Assembly: GCF_016612535.1 (NCBI RefSeq)
Contig: NZ_JAENXS010000002.1
Span: 62,001-126,000 of the forward strand
Direction: 5' to 3'
DNA from: Bradyrhizobium diazoefficiens
GTDB lineage: Bacteria > Pseudomonadota > Alphaproteobacteria > Rhizobiales > Xanthobacteraceae
Length of the DNA stretch: 64,000 bases
Shown here: one piece after another, positions 1 through 9,648 of the stretch
How the letters are laid out: the number at the start of each line of letters is the position of its first letter
Numbering within the stretch: the first letter of the stretch is position 1
Position numbers and translations under genes: made by a program
Notes under the pieces: generated by a model
Told to the model about the DNA's origin: nothing
What the model saw: only the letters and a program-made list of their open reading frames with translations
The model's database searches: none

Positions 1-315
1 CATCACGTTCTTGAGGAAATGGATCATCTGATTTTGGTCGGCAAAGTTGTTGTGGAACGAGGCTGCCGCTGCCAGCGAAAATATGGCCATCGCCAGTGCG
101 ACCGAGCGGGCCTGATAGCCCGCGATCAGCAGCAGACCGCCACCGAGCTCGACGAGAACTGCGATCGCATACGCCAGCGGCGGCACCGGTAACCCTGCGG
201 AGGCGATGTAGGCGGTCGTCGCGCCATAGGCGGCGAGCTTGCCGAAGCCGCTCATTGCGAACGGGAGTCCGATCAGCAGCCGGCCAACGAGGGAAGCATA
301 ACGGGTGGGGTCCAT
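1..315 (-). CDS. DoxX family membrane protein (3' end outside window)
   Basis: Reading the minus strand from ATG at 315 gives 105 codons with no stop before the window edge. The protein begins MDPTRYASLVGRLLIG and continues with the FAMSGFGKLAAY segment and a Gly-rich helix (VELGGGLLLIAGY), the pattern of DoxX/DoxD-like four-helix inner-membrane proteins. DoxX proteins are often tied to redox or thiol metabolism, but nothing here fixes the substrate. It is transcribed away from the amidase gene. The C-terminal helix is missing because the window starts inside the gene. Confidence 0.8.
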   Translation of the reverse strand, partial: MDPTRYASLVGRLLIGLPFAMSGFGKLAAYGATTAYIASAGLPVPPLAYAIAVLVELGGGLLLIAGYQARSVALAMAIFSLAAAASFHNNFADQNQMIHFLKNVM

Positions 316-637
316 GGTAGTCGCTCCTGTGCTTGGTTGAGGTCCGACGGCGGTAAGGCCTTCGTTGTGGTCTCAAACTGGCCCGATCGGATCGCGGCAT
401 AAATAGAAATGGTTGAAAGATACCGTTTCCATTTTTGATCTTATGGGCCGAGCGTCCACGGGCGTCGCGGAGGCGAATGCGCTGGCGAGATGCGCAGCTT
501 GGGGTGCTCGACGGAATGTTGCGGCCTCAGCCGGGTGCGCGACACGGTGCTTCCCTCTGACAGAGTGGCAAGAGTGCCGTTCGCTTGCGCGACCTCATCG
601 CAATGCTAAAAGCGATCCCAATAAGAAGGATTGTGCC
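316..637. other. Intergenic gap between divergent doxX-like and amidase genes
   Basis: About 320 bases separate the two divergently read genes and should hold both promoters. An in-frame extension of the amidase back to about 413 exists but is Arg/Cys-rich and unlike any amidase N-terminus, so it is treated as untranslated. A short ATGG...CCAT outer symmetry near 410-433 is too weak to call an operator. No RNA gene or repeat was seen. Confidence 0.5.
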
Positions 638-1882
638 ATGATCTCACTCGCCGACCTCCAGCGCCGCATCGATAGCGGCGAGCTTTCGCCCGATGCCGCC
701 ATCGCCCAATCGCTTGCGGCAATCGAGGCCAGGGAGAAAGACGTCCGCGCTTTCGTCCGTTACGACAAGTCGGCCGAGGCGCAGGCCTCCGGACCGCTGC
801 GCGGCATCGCGGTCGGTATCAAGGACATCATCGACACCGCCGATTTCCCGACCGAGATGGGCTCCGAGATCTATCGCGGCTGGCAGCCGCGCGCAGACGC
901 GCCGGTCGTGATGATGCTGAAGCGCGCGGGCGCCACCATCATCGGCAAGACCACGACCACGGCATTCGCCGCGCGCGATCCGAGCCCGACGCTCAATCCG
1001 CACAATCTCGGCCATACGCCGGGCGGCTCGTCCTCGGGCTCGGCGGCGGCCGTCGGTGCCGGCATGATCCCGCTGGCGCTGGGCACCCAGACCGGCGGCT
1101 CGGTGATCCGGCCGGCGGCCTATTGTGGCGCCGCTGCGATCAAGCCGTCGTTCCGGATGCTGCCAACGGTCGGAGTGAAATGCTATTCATGGGCGCTCGA
1201 TACGGTCGGTTTGTTCGGCGCGCGCGCGGAGGATCTCGCGCACGGGCTTTTGGCGATGACCGGCCGCACTGAATTCGACGGTATCGTCGCGGCCAAGTCG
1301 CCGCGTATCGGCGTGGTCAGGCAGGAGTTTGCCGAGGCCGTGGAGCCGGCGGCCGAGGAGGGACTGCAGACTGCGATCAAGGCCGCCGAGCGCGCCGGCG
1401 CCAGTGTGCAGACCATCGACCTGCCTGAGGCAGTGCAGGAGGCCTGGCGCATCCATCCGATCATCCAGGATTTTGAGGCGCATCGCGCGCTGGCGTGGGA
1501 GTTCGACGCGCATCACGACGAGATCGCGCCGATGCTGCGCGCCAGCCTCGATGCGACGGTCGGGCTGACGCCGAAGGAATATGACGACGCGCGCCGGATC
1601 GCCCGCCGTGGCCGCCGCGAGCTGGCTGACATGTTCGAGAGTTTCGACGTGCTGCTGACCTATCCGGCGCCGGGCCCCGCGCCGGCCAAGGAGCTCGCCT
1701 CGACCGGCTCGCCCCGCTACAACCGGCTGTGGACGCTGATGGGCAACCCATGCGTCAACGTGCCGGCATTGAAGGTCGGCGGGCTGCCGATTGGCGTGCA
1801 GGTGATCGCGCGCTTCGGCAACGATCCCGGCGCGCTTGCGGCGGCGTGGTTCCTGGAGAACGCGCTGGCGAAATCAGGCTAG
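638..1882 (+). CDS. Amidase (amidase-signature family)
   Basis: The 414-residue protein is an amidase-signature hydrolase of carboxylic amides, cytosolic, acting through a Ser-cisSer-Lys triad. The Lys segment GIAVGIKDIIDTADFPT lies near residue 65, and the Gly/Ser-rich loop PGGSSSGSAAAVGAG followed by GTQTGGSVIRPAA near residues 130-160 carries the two serines. ATG 638 was chosen because AAGAAGGA lies just upstream and the family fold begins there. It is shorter than GatA and not next to gatB or gatC, so it is a metabolic amidase rather than the transamidosome subunit; its substrate cannot be told. Its stop overlaps the convergent patatin gene by 9 bp. Confidence 0.85.
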   Translation: MISLADLQRRIDSGELSPDAAIAQSLAAIEAREKDVRAFVRYDKSAEAQASGPLRGIAVGIKDIIDTADFPTEMGSEIYRGWQPRADAPVVMMLKRAGATIIGKTTTTAFAARDPSPTLNPHNLGHTPGGSSSGSAAAVGAGMIPLALGTQTGGSVIRPAAYCGAAAIKPSFRMLPTVGVKCYSWALDTVGLFGARAEDLAHGLLAMTGRTEFDGIVAAKSPRIGVVRQEFAEAVEPAAEEGLQTAIKAAERAGASVQTIDLPEAVQEAWRIHPIIQDFEAHRALAWEFDAHHDEIAPMLRASLDATVGLTPKEYDDARRIARRGRRELADMFESFDVLLTYPAPGPAPAKELASTGSPRYNRLWTLMGNPCVNVPALKVGGLPIGVQVIARFGNDPGALAAAWFLENALAKSG

Positions 1883-3091
1883 CGCGGGTTCAATGGAGAT
1901 GGCGCGGTCGCTCGATGCAGGCCGCGCAACATCGACATTCGAACTTTGCCCGAGCCAGCGCTCGGCGGCTTCGCGGCCGCTTCGGTGCAACAAACGGATG
2001 AAGCCGCGGCCGAGATCGGTCGAGGAGCGCTGCGCGAGGCCCTCGATCGAGTCTTCCGCGGCGATCTTGGAGAGCCGCAGCGCGGGTGCCGCGCTCGGTC
2101 GCGCCCATTCAATCGCCGCGATCTCGGCATTGAGCGCGGCGTTGGCGGCGATCTGGTCGAGACGGCGATCGATCGCGGCGAGCGTGATCGGCACATAGCT
2201 GTCGCGCGACGGGGTGACCTGGATCAGCAGCACGTCGGTCGCGGTGGTTTCCTGCACCAGCTTCACCAGCGGCGGATTGCCGCCATAGCCGCCATCCCAA
2301 TAGGCCTCGCCGTCGACCTCGACGGCGCAGTGAACCAGTGGCGGGCAGGTCGAGGCCAGTGCGACGTCGGCGGTGATGGCGTCATTGCGGAAGATCTGCT
2401 GCTGGCCGTCGCGAATCCGCGTTGCCGCGATCTGGAGCTTTGGGCACCTCGCATCGCGCAGCGCCGCAAAATTGATGTCGCGCGCCAGCGCCTGCCGCAG
2501 CGGATCGAGATCGAACGGATCGAACTGGCCGGAGCGCAGCGTCGGCCCGAAGGCGACCGAGCCTCCCGCCGGCGAAAAGCCGCCGACCAGCATCAGCGAG
2601 CGGAACGAGGCCTCGTGCATCAGCCGGACCCAGAACCGGTTCAGCCGCGCGCGGGCGCCTTCACGGCCGCCTTCGGCGAAGCCGCCGGCCAGCAGCAGCG
2701 CGTTGATGGCGCCGGCACTGGCGCCGCTGATGGTGTCGATCTCGATGGACGGCTGTTCCAGCAGCCGCTCCAGCACGCCCCAGGTGAAGGCGGCAAAGGT
2801 GCCGCCGCCCTGGAGGGCCAGCGACAGTTTTCGCGGTGGCCAATGTGTTGATGGAGCCGTCCGTGCCGGCGCGATAGGCGCGGCGACCGTTACGACCTCG
2901 ACCGGACGGGGAGTTTGCGCGACGGGAACAGGCGGTGGCACTGGCGGCGCAACAGGAGCAGGCGCTGGCGCGGGAGGCGGCGAGGGAGCACCGGACCAGA
3001 TGTCCGTGGCCGAGAGCAGCAGGCTTGCCGCAGTGCGCGACGCACCTTGCGAACCACCGTCGATATGCGTGCCGACAATCTTCTCGCTCAT
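1874..3091 (-). CDS. Patatin-like phospholipase
   Basis: A 405-residue member of the patatin-like acyl-hydrolase family. After a Pro/Ala-rich linker (about residues 30-85) comes the oxyanion loop LQGGGTFAAFTWG near residue 95, the nucleophile elbow SGASAG near 120 and the catalytic Asp in YWDGGYGGNPP, giving the Ser-Asp dyad of the family. Such proteins deacylate phospholipids or, in PHB-storing bacteria, may associate with granules; which applies is not visible. ATG 3091 (MSEKIVGTHID) is preferred; an in-frame start at 3154 would add 21 residues unlike the family. The N-terminal Pro-rich segment is low complexity and probably disordered. Confidence 0.85.
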   Translation of the reverse strand: MSEKIVGTHIDGGSQGASRTAASLLLSATDIWSGAPSPPPAPAPAPVAPPVPPPVPVAQTPRPVEVVTVAAPIAPARTAPSTHWPPRKLSLALQGGGTFAAFTWGVLERLLEQPSIEIDTISGASAGAINALLLAGGFAEGGREGARARLNRFWVRLMHEASFRSLMLVGGFSPAGGSVAFGPTLRSGQFDPFDLDPLRQALARDINFAALRDARCPKLQIAATRIRDGQQQIFRNDAITADVALASTCPPLVHCAVEVDGEAYWDGGYGGNPPLVKLVQETTATDVLLIQVTPSRDSYVPITLAAIDRRLDQIAANAALNAEIAAIEWARPSAAPALRLSKIAAEDSIEGLAQRSSTDLGRGFIRLLHRSGREAAERWLGQSSNVDVARPASSDRAISIEPALA

Positions 3092-3241
3092 TCTGAGCAA
3101 CCGCGTGACGCCATGTCCGCTGTCAGGATGACAGCCATGGAACCCGTTCGCCACACCCTGCCGTGAGTCGGCTCGGAGTTGCGAACAGGAATTGGCATAT
3201 AATGCGGAAGTGGCGCGGCGGTATCCGTAGTTTTTCCGGCC

Positions 3242-3838
3242 TTACGTCTTTTCGCCGATCCGACTTTCCTTGCCGGCTTGCAGCCGCTTGATGTTCTCGC
3301 GATGCGCGTAGAACAGCAGCAGCGTCAGCACCGCGCCCAGCGCGGCCAGTGCGAGGTGGCCGAACCACCACAGGAACATCGGCGTGATGAACGACGCCAC
3401 CAGCGCCGACAGCGAGGAATAGCGGGTGGTGAAGGCGGTCGCGAGCCAGAGCAGGCAGAACACCACCGCAGCCGGCCAGAACAGGCCGAGCAGGATGCCG
3501 ATATAGACGGCGACGCCCTTGCCGCCGTTGAACTTGAGCCAGACCGGAAAGAGATGGCCGAGGAAGGCGCCGAGGCCTGCCACCATCGCTGCATTAGGGC
3601 CGGCGATGGTGCCGGCGATCACCACGGCCGCCGTGCCCTTGAGCGCGTCGAACAGCAGGGTTGCCGCGGCAAGGCCCTTGCGCCCCGTGCGCAGCACGTT
3701 GGTGGCGCCGATGCTGCCGGAGCCGATCGAGCGCAGATCCTGCGTGCCGGCGAGCCGGGTCAGGATCAGCCCGAACGGAATCGAGCCGAAGAGATAGCCG
3801 ATGACGAAGGCCAGCGGCAGGAATGCATCAAGCCCCAT
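3242..3838 (-). CDS. plsY: Acyl-phosphate:glycerol-3-phosphate acyltransferase PlsY
   Basis: PlsY is the integral inner-membrane enzyme that moves the acyl group from acyl-phosphate to glycerol-3-phosphate, the first acylation in phospholipid synthesis. The 198-residue protein has the family landmarks: [16 protein letters not shown] at the N-terminus, the [12 protein letters not shown] phosphate-binding loop near residue 35, and FNGGKGVA near 100. ATG 3838 is preceded by GGAGA at a good distance; an upstream in-frame codon at 3871 would overlap the pyrC-like stop. It is the last gene of the pyrB-pyrC-plsY run, a common rhizobial arrangement. Confidence 0.93.
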   Translation of the reverse strand: MGLDAFLPLAFVIGYLFGSIPFGLILTRLAGTQDLRSIGSGSIGATNVLRTGRKGLAAATLLFDALKGTAAVVIAGTIAGPNAAMVAGLGAFLGHLFPVWLKFNGGKGVAVYIGILLGLFWPAAVVFCLLWLATAFTTRYSSLSALVASFITPMFLWWFGHLALAALGAVLTLLLFYAHRENIKRLQAGKESRIGEKT

Positions 3839-3870
3839 CGTGTCTCCATGGCTGACATAGCCAGCGCCCA

Positions 3871-5178
3871 TTAGACATGCTCAAAAACCGTCCGTCCGCC
3901 GACGATGGTCCGCACCGCGCGACCTGTAAAGCGGGCTTCGTCGAACGGGGTGTTCTTGCAGGGCGATTTGAGGTCGGCGGGATCGACCACCCAGGGCACA
4001 TCGGGGTCGATCACAATGACGTCGGCCGGAGCGCCCGTGCGCAGGGTTCCACCGGGCAGGCCCAATATTTCGGCCGGCCGTGTCGACATTGCCCGGATCA
4101 GCGTCTTGAGGTCGAGCTCGTCATTGTGAACCAGCCGCAAGCCCGCCGGCAGCATGGTCTCGAGGCCGATGGCGCCGGGTGCTGCTTCCGCGAACGGCAG
4201 GCGCTTGACCTCGACATCCTGCGGATTGTGGTCGGACATGATGACGTCGACGAGGCCGGAGGCGACGGCTGCGACCATCGCGCGGCGATCGTCCTCGGTG
4301 CGTAGCGGCGGCGACAGCTTCAGGAAGGAGCGATAGGGCCCGATGTCGTTCTCGTTCAGCGCAAGATGGTTGATCGAGACCGAGGCACTGACGGCAAGCC
4401 CGGCGTCGCGGGCGCGCTTGAGGATATCGAGCGAGTCGGTGCAGGACAGGGCGGCGGCATGATAGCGGCCGCCGGTCAGCGCGACCAGGCGCATGTCGCG
4501 TTCCAGCATCACGGCTTCCGCAGTGCTCGGAATGCCCATCAGGCCGAGCCGGCTCGCGAACTCACCCTCGTTCATCACGCCTTCGCCGACGAGGTTAGGG
4601 TCCTCCGTGTAATGCACGATCAGCGCGTCGAAATCGCGGGCATAGGTCAGTGCCCGCCGCATCACCTGCGCATTGGTCACGCTTCGGTCGCCGTCGCTGA
4701 AGGCAACCGCGCCTGCAGCTTTCAGCAGGCCGAACTCGGTCATTTCCTCGCCGCGCATGCTCTTGGTCAGTGCCGCCATCGGCAGGATGTTGACGATCGC
4801 GGTGTCGCGGGCGCGGCGCATCACGAAGTCGACGGTGGCGGAATTGTCGATGACGGGCTCGGTCTCGGGCTGGCAGATGATGGTGGTGATGCCGCCGGTC
4901 GCGGCCGCCTGGCTCGCAGAGGCAAAGGTCTCGCGATGGCTGAAGCCGGGCTCGCCGACGAAGGCGCGCATGTCGATTAGGCCGGGCGCCACGATCTTGC
5001 CGGAGCAGTTGACGACGTCGGTGCCCTCGGGGACACCGGCCGCACCAATGCCGCGGCGGGTCTCGCGGATGATTCCGTCGGCAATCAGGACGTCGCCGGG
5101 GCCGTCGAAATCGCGCGAGGGATCGACGACGCGGGCGTTGGCGAGCAGGATGGGGCGGCGGTCAGTCAGCATGAGCAT
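3871..5178 (-). CDS. pyrC: Dihydroorotase-like protein (PyrC/PyrC' type)
   Basis: A 435-residue amidohydrolase-fold protein of the type I dihydroorotase family, which closes carbamoyl-aspartate to dihydroorotate in pyrimidine synthesis. The strand that normally carries the HxH metal pair (DMHxHxREPG) reads [10 protein letters not shown] here, so both histidines are gone, while later landmarks remain (IVHYTED, SDHNPQD). This is the pattern of the non-catalytic PyrC' partners that scaffold aspartate carbamoyltransferase. It is coupled to pyrB: the pyrB stop TGA overlaps the start ATG at 5178 by one base (a GTG at 5181 is also possible). If it is inactive, a second dihydroorotase must exist elsewhere. 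Confidence 0.9.
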   Translation of the reverse strand: MLMLTDRRPILLANARVVDPSRDFDGPGDVLIADGIIRETRRGIGAAGVPEGTDVVNCSGKIVAPGLIDMRAFVGEPGFSHRETFASASQAAATGGITTIICQPETEPVIDNSATVDFVMRRARDTAIVNILPMAALTKSMRGEEMTEFGLLKAAGAVAFSDGDRSVTNAQVMRRALTYARDFDALIVHYTEDPNLVGEGVMNEGEFASRLGLMGIPSTAEAVMLERDMRLVALTGGRYHAAALSCTDSLDILKRARDAGLAVSASVSINHLALNENDIGPYRSFLKLSPPLRTEDDRRAMVAAVASGLVDVIMSDHNPQDVEVKRLPFAEAAPGAIGLETMLPAGLRLVHNDELDLKTLIRAMSTRPAEILGLPGGTLRTGAPADVIVIDPDVPWVVDPADLKSPCKNTPFDEARFTGRAVRTIVGGRTVFEHV

Positions 5179-6125
5179 CACGCGTTCGGCAGGTTGCGGG
5201 CGAGCGCTTCGAGCACGGCCATGCGCACGGCCACGCCCATCTCCACCTGCTCGCGGATCAGGGACTGTGCGCCGTCGGCGACCGCGGTGTCGATCTCGAC
5301 GCCGCGGTTCATGGGGCCGGGATGCATCACGAGGGCGTCGGGCTTGGCGTAGCCGAGCTTTTTCTGGTCCAGCCCGAAATAGTGGAAATATTCGGAGGTG
5401 GACGGCACGAAGGAGCCGTTCATGCGCTCGCGCTGCAGCCGCAGCATCATCACAATATCCGCGCCGTTGAGCCCTTCGCGCATGTCGCGCGCCACCTCGA
5501 CGCCCATCCGCTCGATGCCGGGTGGCAGCAGCGTGGAGGGGCCGACGACGCGGACGCGGGCGCCCATAGTGTTGAGCAGGATGATGTTGGAGCGGGCCAC
5601 GCGCGAGTGCAGAACGTCGCCGCAGATCGCGACCACAAGGCCCTCGATCCGGCCCTTGTTGCGGCGGATGGTGAGCGCGTCGAGCAGCGCCTGCGTCGGA
5701 TGCTCATGCGCGCCGTCGCCGGCATTGATCACGGAACCGTCGACCTTGCGCGCCAGCAGTTCCACGGCGCCGGAGGCGTGATGGCGCACCACCAGGATGT
5801 CCGGGTGCATTGCGTTCAGCGTCATCGCGGTGTCGACCAGCGTCTCGCCCTTCTTGATGGACGAGGATGAGACCGACATGTTCATCACGTCGGCGCCGAG
5901 GCGTTTTCCCGCAAGCTCGAACGAGGACTGGGTCCGGGTCGAGGCCTCGAAGAACAGGTTTACCTGCGTCCGTCCACGCAGGACGGTGCGCTTCTTGTCA
6001 ACCTGGCGGTTGAGCTCGACATATTCTTCGGACAGGTCGAGGAGGCCGCTGATGTCGGCCGCGGAAAGGCCCTCGATGCCCAGCAAATGCCGGTGGCCGA
6101 GGACAAAGGTCGATTTCGATGTCAT
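5178..6125 (-). CDS. pyrB: Aspartate carbamoyltransferase catalytic subunit
   Basis: ATCase joins carbamoyl phosphate and aspartate, the committed step of pyrimidine synthesis. The 315-residue protein has the carbamoyl-phosphate loop [13 protein letters not shown] near residue 60, [14 protein letters not shown] residues near 140 and the C-terminal [10 protein letters not shown] loop that binds aspartate. ATG 6125 ([13 protein letters not shown]) gives the normal family length; further upstream the frame runs into an intergenic palindromic repeat whose translation is spurious. It is first in the pyrB-pyrC-plsY unit and one base of its stop is shared with the next start, so the PyrC-like protein is probably made in fixed ratio with it. 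Confidence 0.95.
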   Translation of the reverse strand: MTSKSTFVLGHRHLLGIEGLSAADISGLLDLSEEYVELNRQVDKKRTVLRGRTQVNLFFEASTRTQSSFELAGKRLGADVMNMSVSSSSIKKGETLVDTAMTLNAMHPDILVVRHHASGAVELLARKVDGSVINAGDGAHEHPTQALLDALTIRRNKGRIEGLVVAICGDVLHSRVARSNIILLNTMGARVRVVGPSTLLPPGIERMGVEVARDMREGLNGADIVMMLRLQRERMNGSFVPSTSEYFHYFGLDQKKLGYAKPDALVMHPGPMNRGVEIDTAVADGAQSLIREQVEMGVAVRMAVLEALARNLPNA

Positions 6126-6211
6126 TAAAGCGAGAGCTATAGGCGGGGACGGCCGAGGGGGCAAGGGCCAATGCCGGGGCGGGGAGTTATCCCCTGATAG
6201 TCCTGCTCTCT

Positions 6212-6322
6212 CCGTCATGCCTGGGCAGAAGCGCGAAGCGCGTCTTCGCGCTAGATGTCCCGGGCATCCTTGCACGCTCGCCGCAAAAAGGGCGTGGATG
6301 GCCGGGACAAGCCCGGCCATGA
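6212..6322. repeat. Palindromic intergenic repeat (REP-like, Bradyrhizobium type)
   Basis: The stretch carries nested inverted repeats: GCGCGAAG/CTTCGCGC at 6231-6251 inside an outer ATGCC(T/C)GGG pair, then a second hairpin ATGGCCGGG/CCCGGCCAT at 6298-6320 with a 5-base loop. Elements reading as 'ATGGCCGGG-ACAAG-CCCGGCCAT' are common between genes in Bradyrhizobium; that identification is from memory. It lies between the divergent pyrB and dipeptidase genes and supplies misleading ATG codons at 6319 and 6325. Confidence 0.7.
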
Positions 6323-6339
6323 CGATGCGGAGGCATCTC

Positions 6340-7089
6340 GTGAGATCATTTCTAATTGCGGCCATAGCGATAACCATAGTGACGCCAGCCCACGCCCAAT
6401 CGCTCCCCGGCGGCTTCGTCTATCTGCGCGACGTCGATCCCAGCATCATCCAGGACATTCGCTACGCGACACCGAACAATTTCGTCGGCCGCCCGCTTGC
6501 CGGCTACGGCGCCGGCGAATGCGTGGTGAAGCAAGAGGTCGGGTTGCGGCTGAAGGCGGTGCAGCAGGATCTGGCGGCACAGAATTTGTCGCTCAAAATG
6601 TTCGACTGCTATCGGCCGGCGCGTGCCTCGCTCGACATGGTGAAGTGGTCGCAGAACGGCCACGAGACTGCCGCCGATCGGCGCTATAATCCGAAGATCC
6701 CGAAGACCGAGCTGTTTCGCCTCGGCTATATCGCCAGCCGCTCGCAGCATTCGACCGGGGCGGCGCTCGACCTCACTCTGGTCGAGCTCAAGGCGGACAA
6801 TTCCGCCAAAATCGATCCTTCAAAATCCTATGCCGATTGCTCGGCGCCGGTCGCGGCCCGGCTACCGGAAGGCAGCGTGGACATGGGCACCGGCTATGAC
6901 TGCACTGACATGAAGGGGCATACCGCGGCACCGTCGATCACGGCGGATCAGCGCGCCTGGCGCAAGCGGCTGGTCGCTGCGATGGCCAAGCAAGGCTTTG
7001 TGAACTATTCGAAGGAGTGGTGGCATTTTTCCCTGCCGGGGGCGGGCGGGGCGGCCTATGATTTCCCGATTCAGCCGCGGCGGAACTGA
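6340..7089 (+). CDS. D-alanyl-D-alanine dipeptidase (VanX/DdpX family), secreted
   Basis: A zinc dipeptidase that splits D-Ala-D-Ala, probably in the periplasm for peptidoglycan turnover. The metal-binding signature is complete: [13 protein letters not shown] (SxHxxGxAxD) and, near the C-terminus, KEWWHFS. The substrate-positioning Arg is in [12 protein letters not shown] 6340 was chosen because GGAGG lies six bases ahead of it and the protein then starts with a clean signal peptide ending AHA-Q; ATGs at 6319 and 6325 lie in or at the edge of the palindromic repeat. The start choice is an inference. No VanA/VanH partners are present, so resistance is not implied. Confidence 0.88.
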   Translation: MRSFLIAAIAITIVTPAHAQSLPGGFVYLRDVDPSIIQDIRYATPNNFVGRPLAGYGAGECVVKQEVGLRLKAVQQDLAAQNLSLKMFDCYRPARASLDMVKWSQNGHETAADRRYNPKIPKTELFRLGYIASRSQHSTGAALDLTLVELKADNSAKIDPSKSYADCSAPVAARLPEGSVDMGTGYDCTDMKGHTAAPSITADQRAWRKRLVAAMAKQGFVNYSKEWWHFSLPGAGGAAYDFPIQPRRN

Positions 7090-7107
7090 TCCGGCCCGAG
7101 ACACGTC

Positions 7108-8751
7108 ATGACCCAGCCGAGCTTCGCGACCCACGAGGTCTTCAACCAGTCGCCACCCTTTGAGGATGTCGACCTGTTTGCCGTGGACCGTCCTCTGGTC
7201 GACGCCGTGAAGGCCAATGGCGGCGCCGCCGCGGAGCGGGAGCTGTCGGAGTTCGGCGAGCATTGGGGCTCGGCGGCGATGGCCGATCGCGGGCGCGTCG
7301 CGAACGAAAACACGCCAAAGCTCCGCACATTCGATGCCAAGGGCAATCGCCGCGACCAGGTCGAGTTTCACCCTGGGTATCACGAGCTGATGGCGCATAG
7401 CGCGCATGCGGGCGTGCACAATTCGACGTGGACCGCGGACGGCACGCCGGCGGGCGATGCGGCCGAAGTCATCCGTGCCGCAAAGTTTTACATGGCCTCG
7501 CAAATCGAGACGGGCCATCTCTGCCCGATCACGATGACGCGGGCCTCCGTCGCCGCGCTGGCGATGCAACCGGACCTGCTCGCGCGTGTGATGCCGGTGC
7601 TGTCGACGAAAAACTACGATCCCAGTTTTGCACCGTGGTGGGAGAAGCGCGGCATGACCCTAGGCATGGGCATGACCGAGAAGCAGGGCGGCACCGATGT
7701 GCGCGCCAACATGACGCGCGCGGTGCGCGAGGGGAGCGACTATCGTATCACCGGCCACAAATGGTTCATGTCGGCGCCGATGTGCGATGCGTTTCTGGTG
7801 CTGGCGCAGGCCGAGCAGGGACTGACCTGCTTTTTTATGCCGCGCTTTGCGCCTGACGGATCGGTCAACGCGATCCAGTTCCAGCGGCTGAAGGACAAAC
7901 TCGGCAATCGATCCAATGCCTCTTCAGAAGTGGAGTTTGTCGGCGCCTATGCCGAACGCGTTGGCGAGGAGGGCAAGGGTGTCCGCACCATCATCCAGAT
8001 GGTGCAGCTGACCCGGCAGGATTGCGCGATTGCCTCTAGCGGCCTGATGCGCTCAGGCCTCGCCCATGCGCTGCATCACGCCCGTCACCGCAGCGTGTTC
8101 CAGAAGCATCTCGCCGATCAGCCCTTGATGCAGGCCGTGCTGTCCGACATGGCCCTGCATGTGGAGGCGAGCACTGCACTGGTGATGCGGCTCTGCCGCG
8201 CCTTCGACCGCACGCCGCATGATGCGGCGGAGGCCGCCTATATGCGGCTGCTGACACCTGCGATCAAATACTGGACCTGCAAGAGCGCGCCGCCTTTCCT
8301 CTACGAGGCGATGGAGTGCCTCGGCGGCAACGGCTATGTCGAGGACGGCATTCTGGCGCGCCATTACCGGGAGGCGCCGGTCAATGCGATCTGGGAAGGT
8401 TCGGGCAACGTGATGTGCCTCGACATGCTCCGCGCGCTCTCGCGCGAGCCTGACGCGGCGATGGCTGTGCTAAAAGCCCTCGCGGCCGAGACGAAAGGTC
8501 TTCCCGGGGTAAGCGAGGCCGTCGCCCTCATCGGCAAGACCTTCCGCCGCGCCGATGGTGAACGCGTTGCGCGGCTCGCGGTCGAGAAGCTCGCACTGCT
8601 GGCTGCGGCCGCAGCGCTCAACGACGTGTCACCTCACAACGCTGAACTGTTCGCCGCCACCCGCCTCGCCACCAATCACGCCAGCATGTATGGCGCAGTC
8701 GAGCTCGACAGTGGCGACGTGCGCGCGCTGCTTGGGCGTGCGCTGCCGTGA
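7108..8751 (+). CDS. aidB: Acyl-CoA dehydrogenase family protein, AidB-like
   Basis: The 547-residue protein matches the size of AidB, an FAD-binding acyl-CoA dehydrogenase homologue linked in E. coli to the adaptive response to alkylation damage. Typical segments are GMGMTEKQGGTDVRANMT and the KWFMSAPMCDAFLVLA stretch in the middle domain, and ECLGGNGYVEDG followed by NAIWEGSGNVMCLD in the C-terminal helical domain. The N-terminus HEVFNQSPPFEDVDLF is characteristic of AidB and isovaleryl-CoA dehydrogenase-like members. No ada or alkA lies next to it, so the DNA-repair role is only by homology. Confidence 0.88.
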   Translation: MTQPSFATHEVFNQSPPFEDVDLFAVDRPLVDAVKANGGAAAERELSEFGEHWGSAAMADRGRVANENTPKLRTFDAKGNRRDQVEFHPGYHELMAHSAHAGVHNSTWTADGTPAGDAAEVIRAAKFYMASQIETGHLCPITMTRASVAALAMQPDLLARVMPVLSTKNYDPSFAPWWEKRGMTLGMGMTEKQGGTDVRANMTRAVREGSDYRITGHKWFMSAPMCDAFLVLAQAEQGLTCFFMPRFAPDGSVNAIQFQRLKDKLGNRSNASSEVEFVGAYAERVGEEGKGVRTIIQMVQLTRQDCAIASSGLMRSGLAHALHHARHRSVFQKHLADQPLMQAVLSDMALHVEASTALVMRLCRAFDRTPHDAAEAAYMRLLTPAIKYWTCKSAPPFLYEAMECLGGNGYVEDGILARHYREAPVNAIWEGSGNVMCLDMLRALSREPDAAMAVLKALAAETKGLPGVSEAVALIGKTFRRADGERVARLAVEKLALLAAAAALNDVSPHNAELFAATRLATNHASMYGAVELDSGDVRALLGRALP

Positions 8752-9539
8752 GTCTTCCAACCGAAAGTCTCCTGATGGACTCCCTCAATCCCGACCATCC
8801 GCCGCTGACCATGGCGCCTGCGCCGCAGCGCGTGTGGAAATTCTGGGGCACGGCGCTGTGGGGCATCCTGCTCTTTGTCGCAATGTTCGTTGGACAGATC
8901 GGCGCGATTGTCCTGCTCGTGGTGCATCGCGGTTTGCCGCTCACCCTTGCATCGATGCAGATCGTCGGCGCCGAGCCTCAGGCGCTCGCGCTATCGGTCA
9001 TCATGGGTCTGCCCGCGACGCTTGCGGTCGCGTGGCTCGCCATTCGCATCAAGAAAGCCTCCTTCGTCGATTATCTCGCGCTGCGCTGGCCGTCATGGCA
9101 GCAAATCCTGTTGGGTGCGGTCGGTCTGATCCTGATCGTGCTGACGTGGGAGGTGGTCTCGCGCTCGCTCGGCCGCGAGGCCACGCCGGGCTTCATGACC
9201 GACCTGTTGAAATCCGGCCGCGACAAGGGTGGCGCGCTGCTGCTTTTGTTCGCCTTCAGCGTGGCCGCGCCGATGTCGGAAGAGGTGCTTGCGCGCGGCT
9301 TCCTGTTCCGCGGCTGGTCGGCGAGCTTCCTGCGCGTGCCCGGCGCCATCATCCTGTCGTCGCTGGTGTGGACGTCGGTGCATCTGCAGTACGATCTGTA
9401 CTTCCTCGCCGAGGTGTTCTCGATCGGCCTCTGGTTCGGCTACATGCGCTACCGCGCCAACTCGCTCTGGCTCACCATCGTGCTGCATGCGCTGAACAAC
9501 ATGACCGCGGTGGTGCTGACGATGTGGCTGGGGAGCTGA
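8748..9539 (+). CDS. CPBP family intramembrane metalloprotease-like protein (copy 1)
   Basis: A 263-residue polytopic membrane protein with the CPBP (CAAX protease and bacteriocin-processing) signature: EEVLARGFLFRGW (EExxxR) near residue 180, HLQYD near 210 and a final HALNN motif. Members are glutamate-type intramembrane endopeptidases; the substrate is unknown. GTG 8748 overlaps the upstream stop as GTGA, suggesting coupled translation, but an ATG at 8775 (MDSLNPDHPP) is equally possible. A second CPBP gene follows about 110 bases downstream. Confidence 0.85.
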   Translation: MSLPTESLLMDSLNPDHPPLTMAPAPQRVWKFWGTALWGILLFVAMFVGQIGAIVLLVVHRGLPLTLASMQIVGAEPQALALSVIMGLPATLAVAWLAIRIKKASFVDYLALRWPSWQQILLGAVGLILIVLTWEVVSRSLGREATPGFMTDLLKSGRDKGGALLLLFAFSVAAPMSEEVLARGFLFRGWSASFLRVPGAIILSSLVWTSVHLQYDLYFLAEVFSIGLWFGYMRYRANSLWLTIVLHALNNMTAVVLTMWLGS

Positions 9540-9648
9540 GGCGGAGGAAAACCTTCGAGGGCATCGCGATTGCCCGCTCCATCGAGCTCCAGTATGTTGG
9601 GTAGCAGTCGAGCCTTCCTTCTCTGCGAAGTTGTCGCGAAAGCCCTGC

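Noticed and set aside
413..637. N-terminal extension of the amidase
   Set aside because: Cys/Arg-rich and unlike amidases; ATG 638 has a proper ribosome site.
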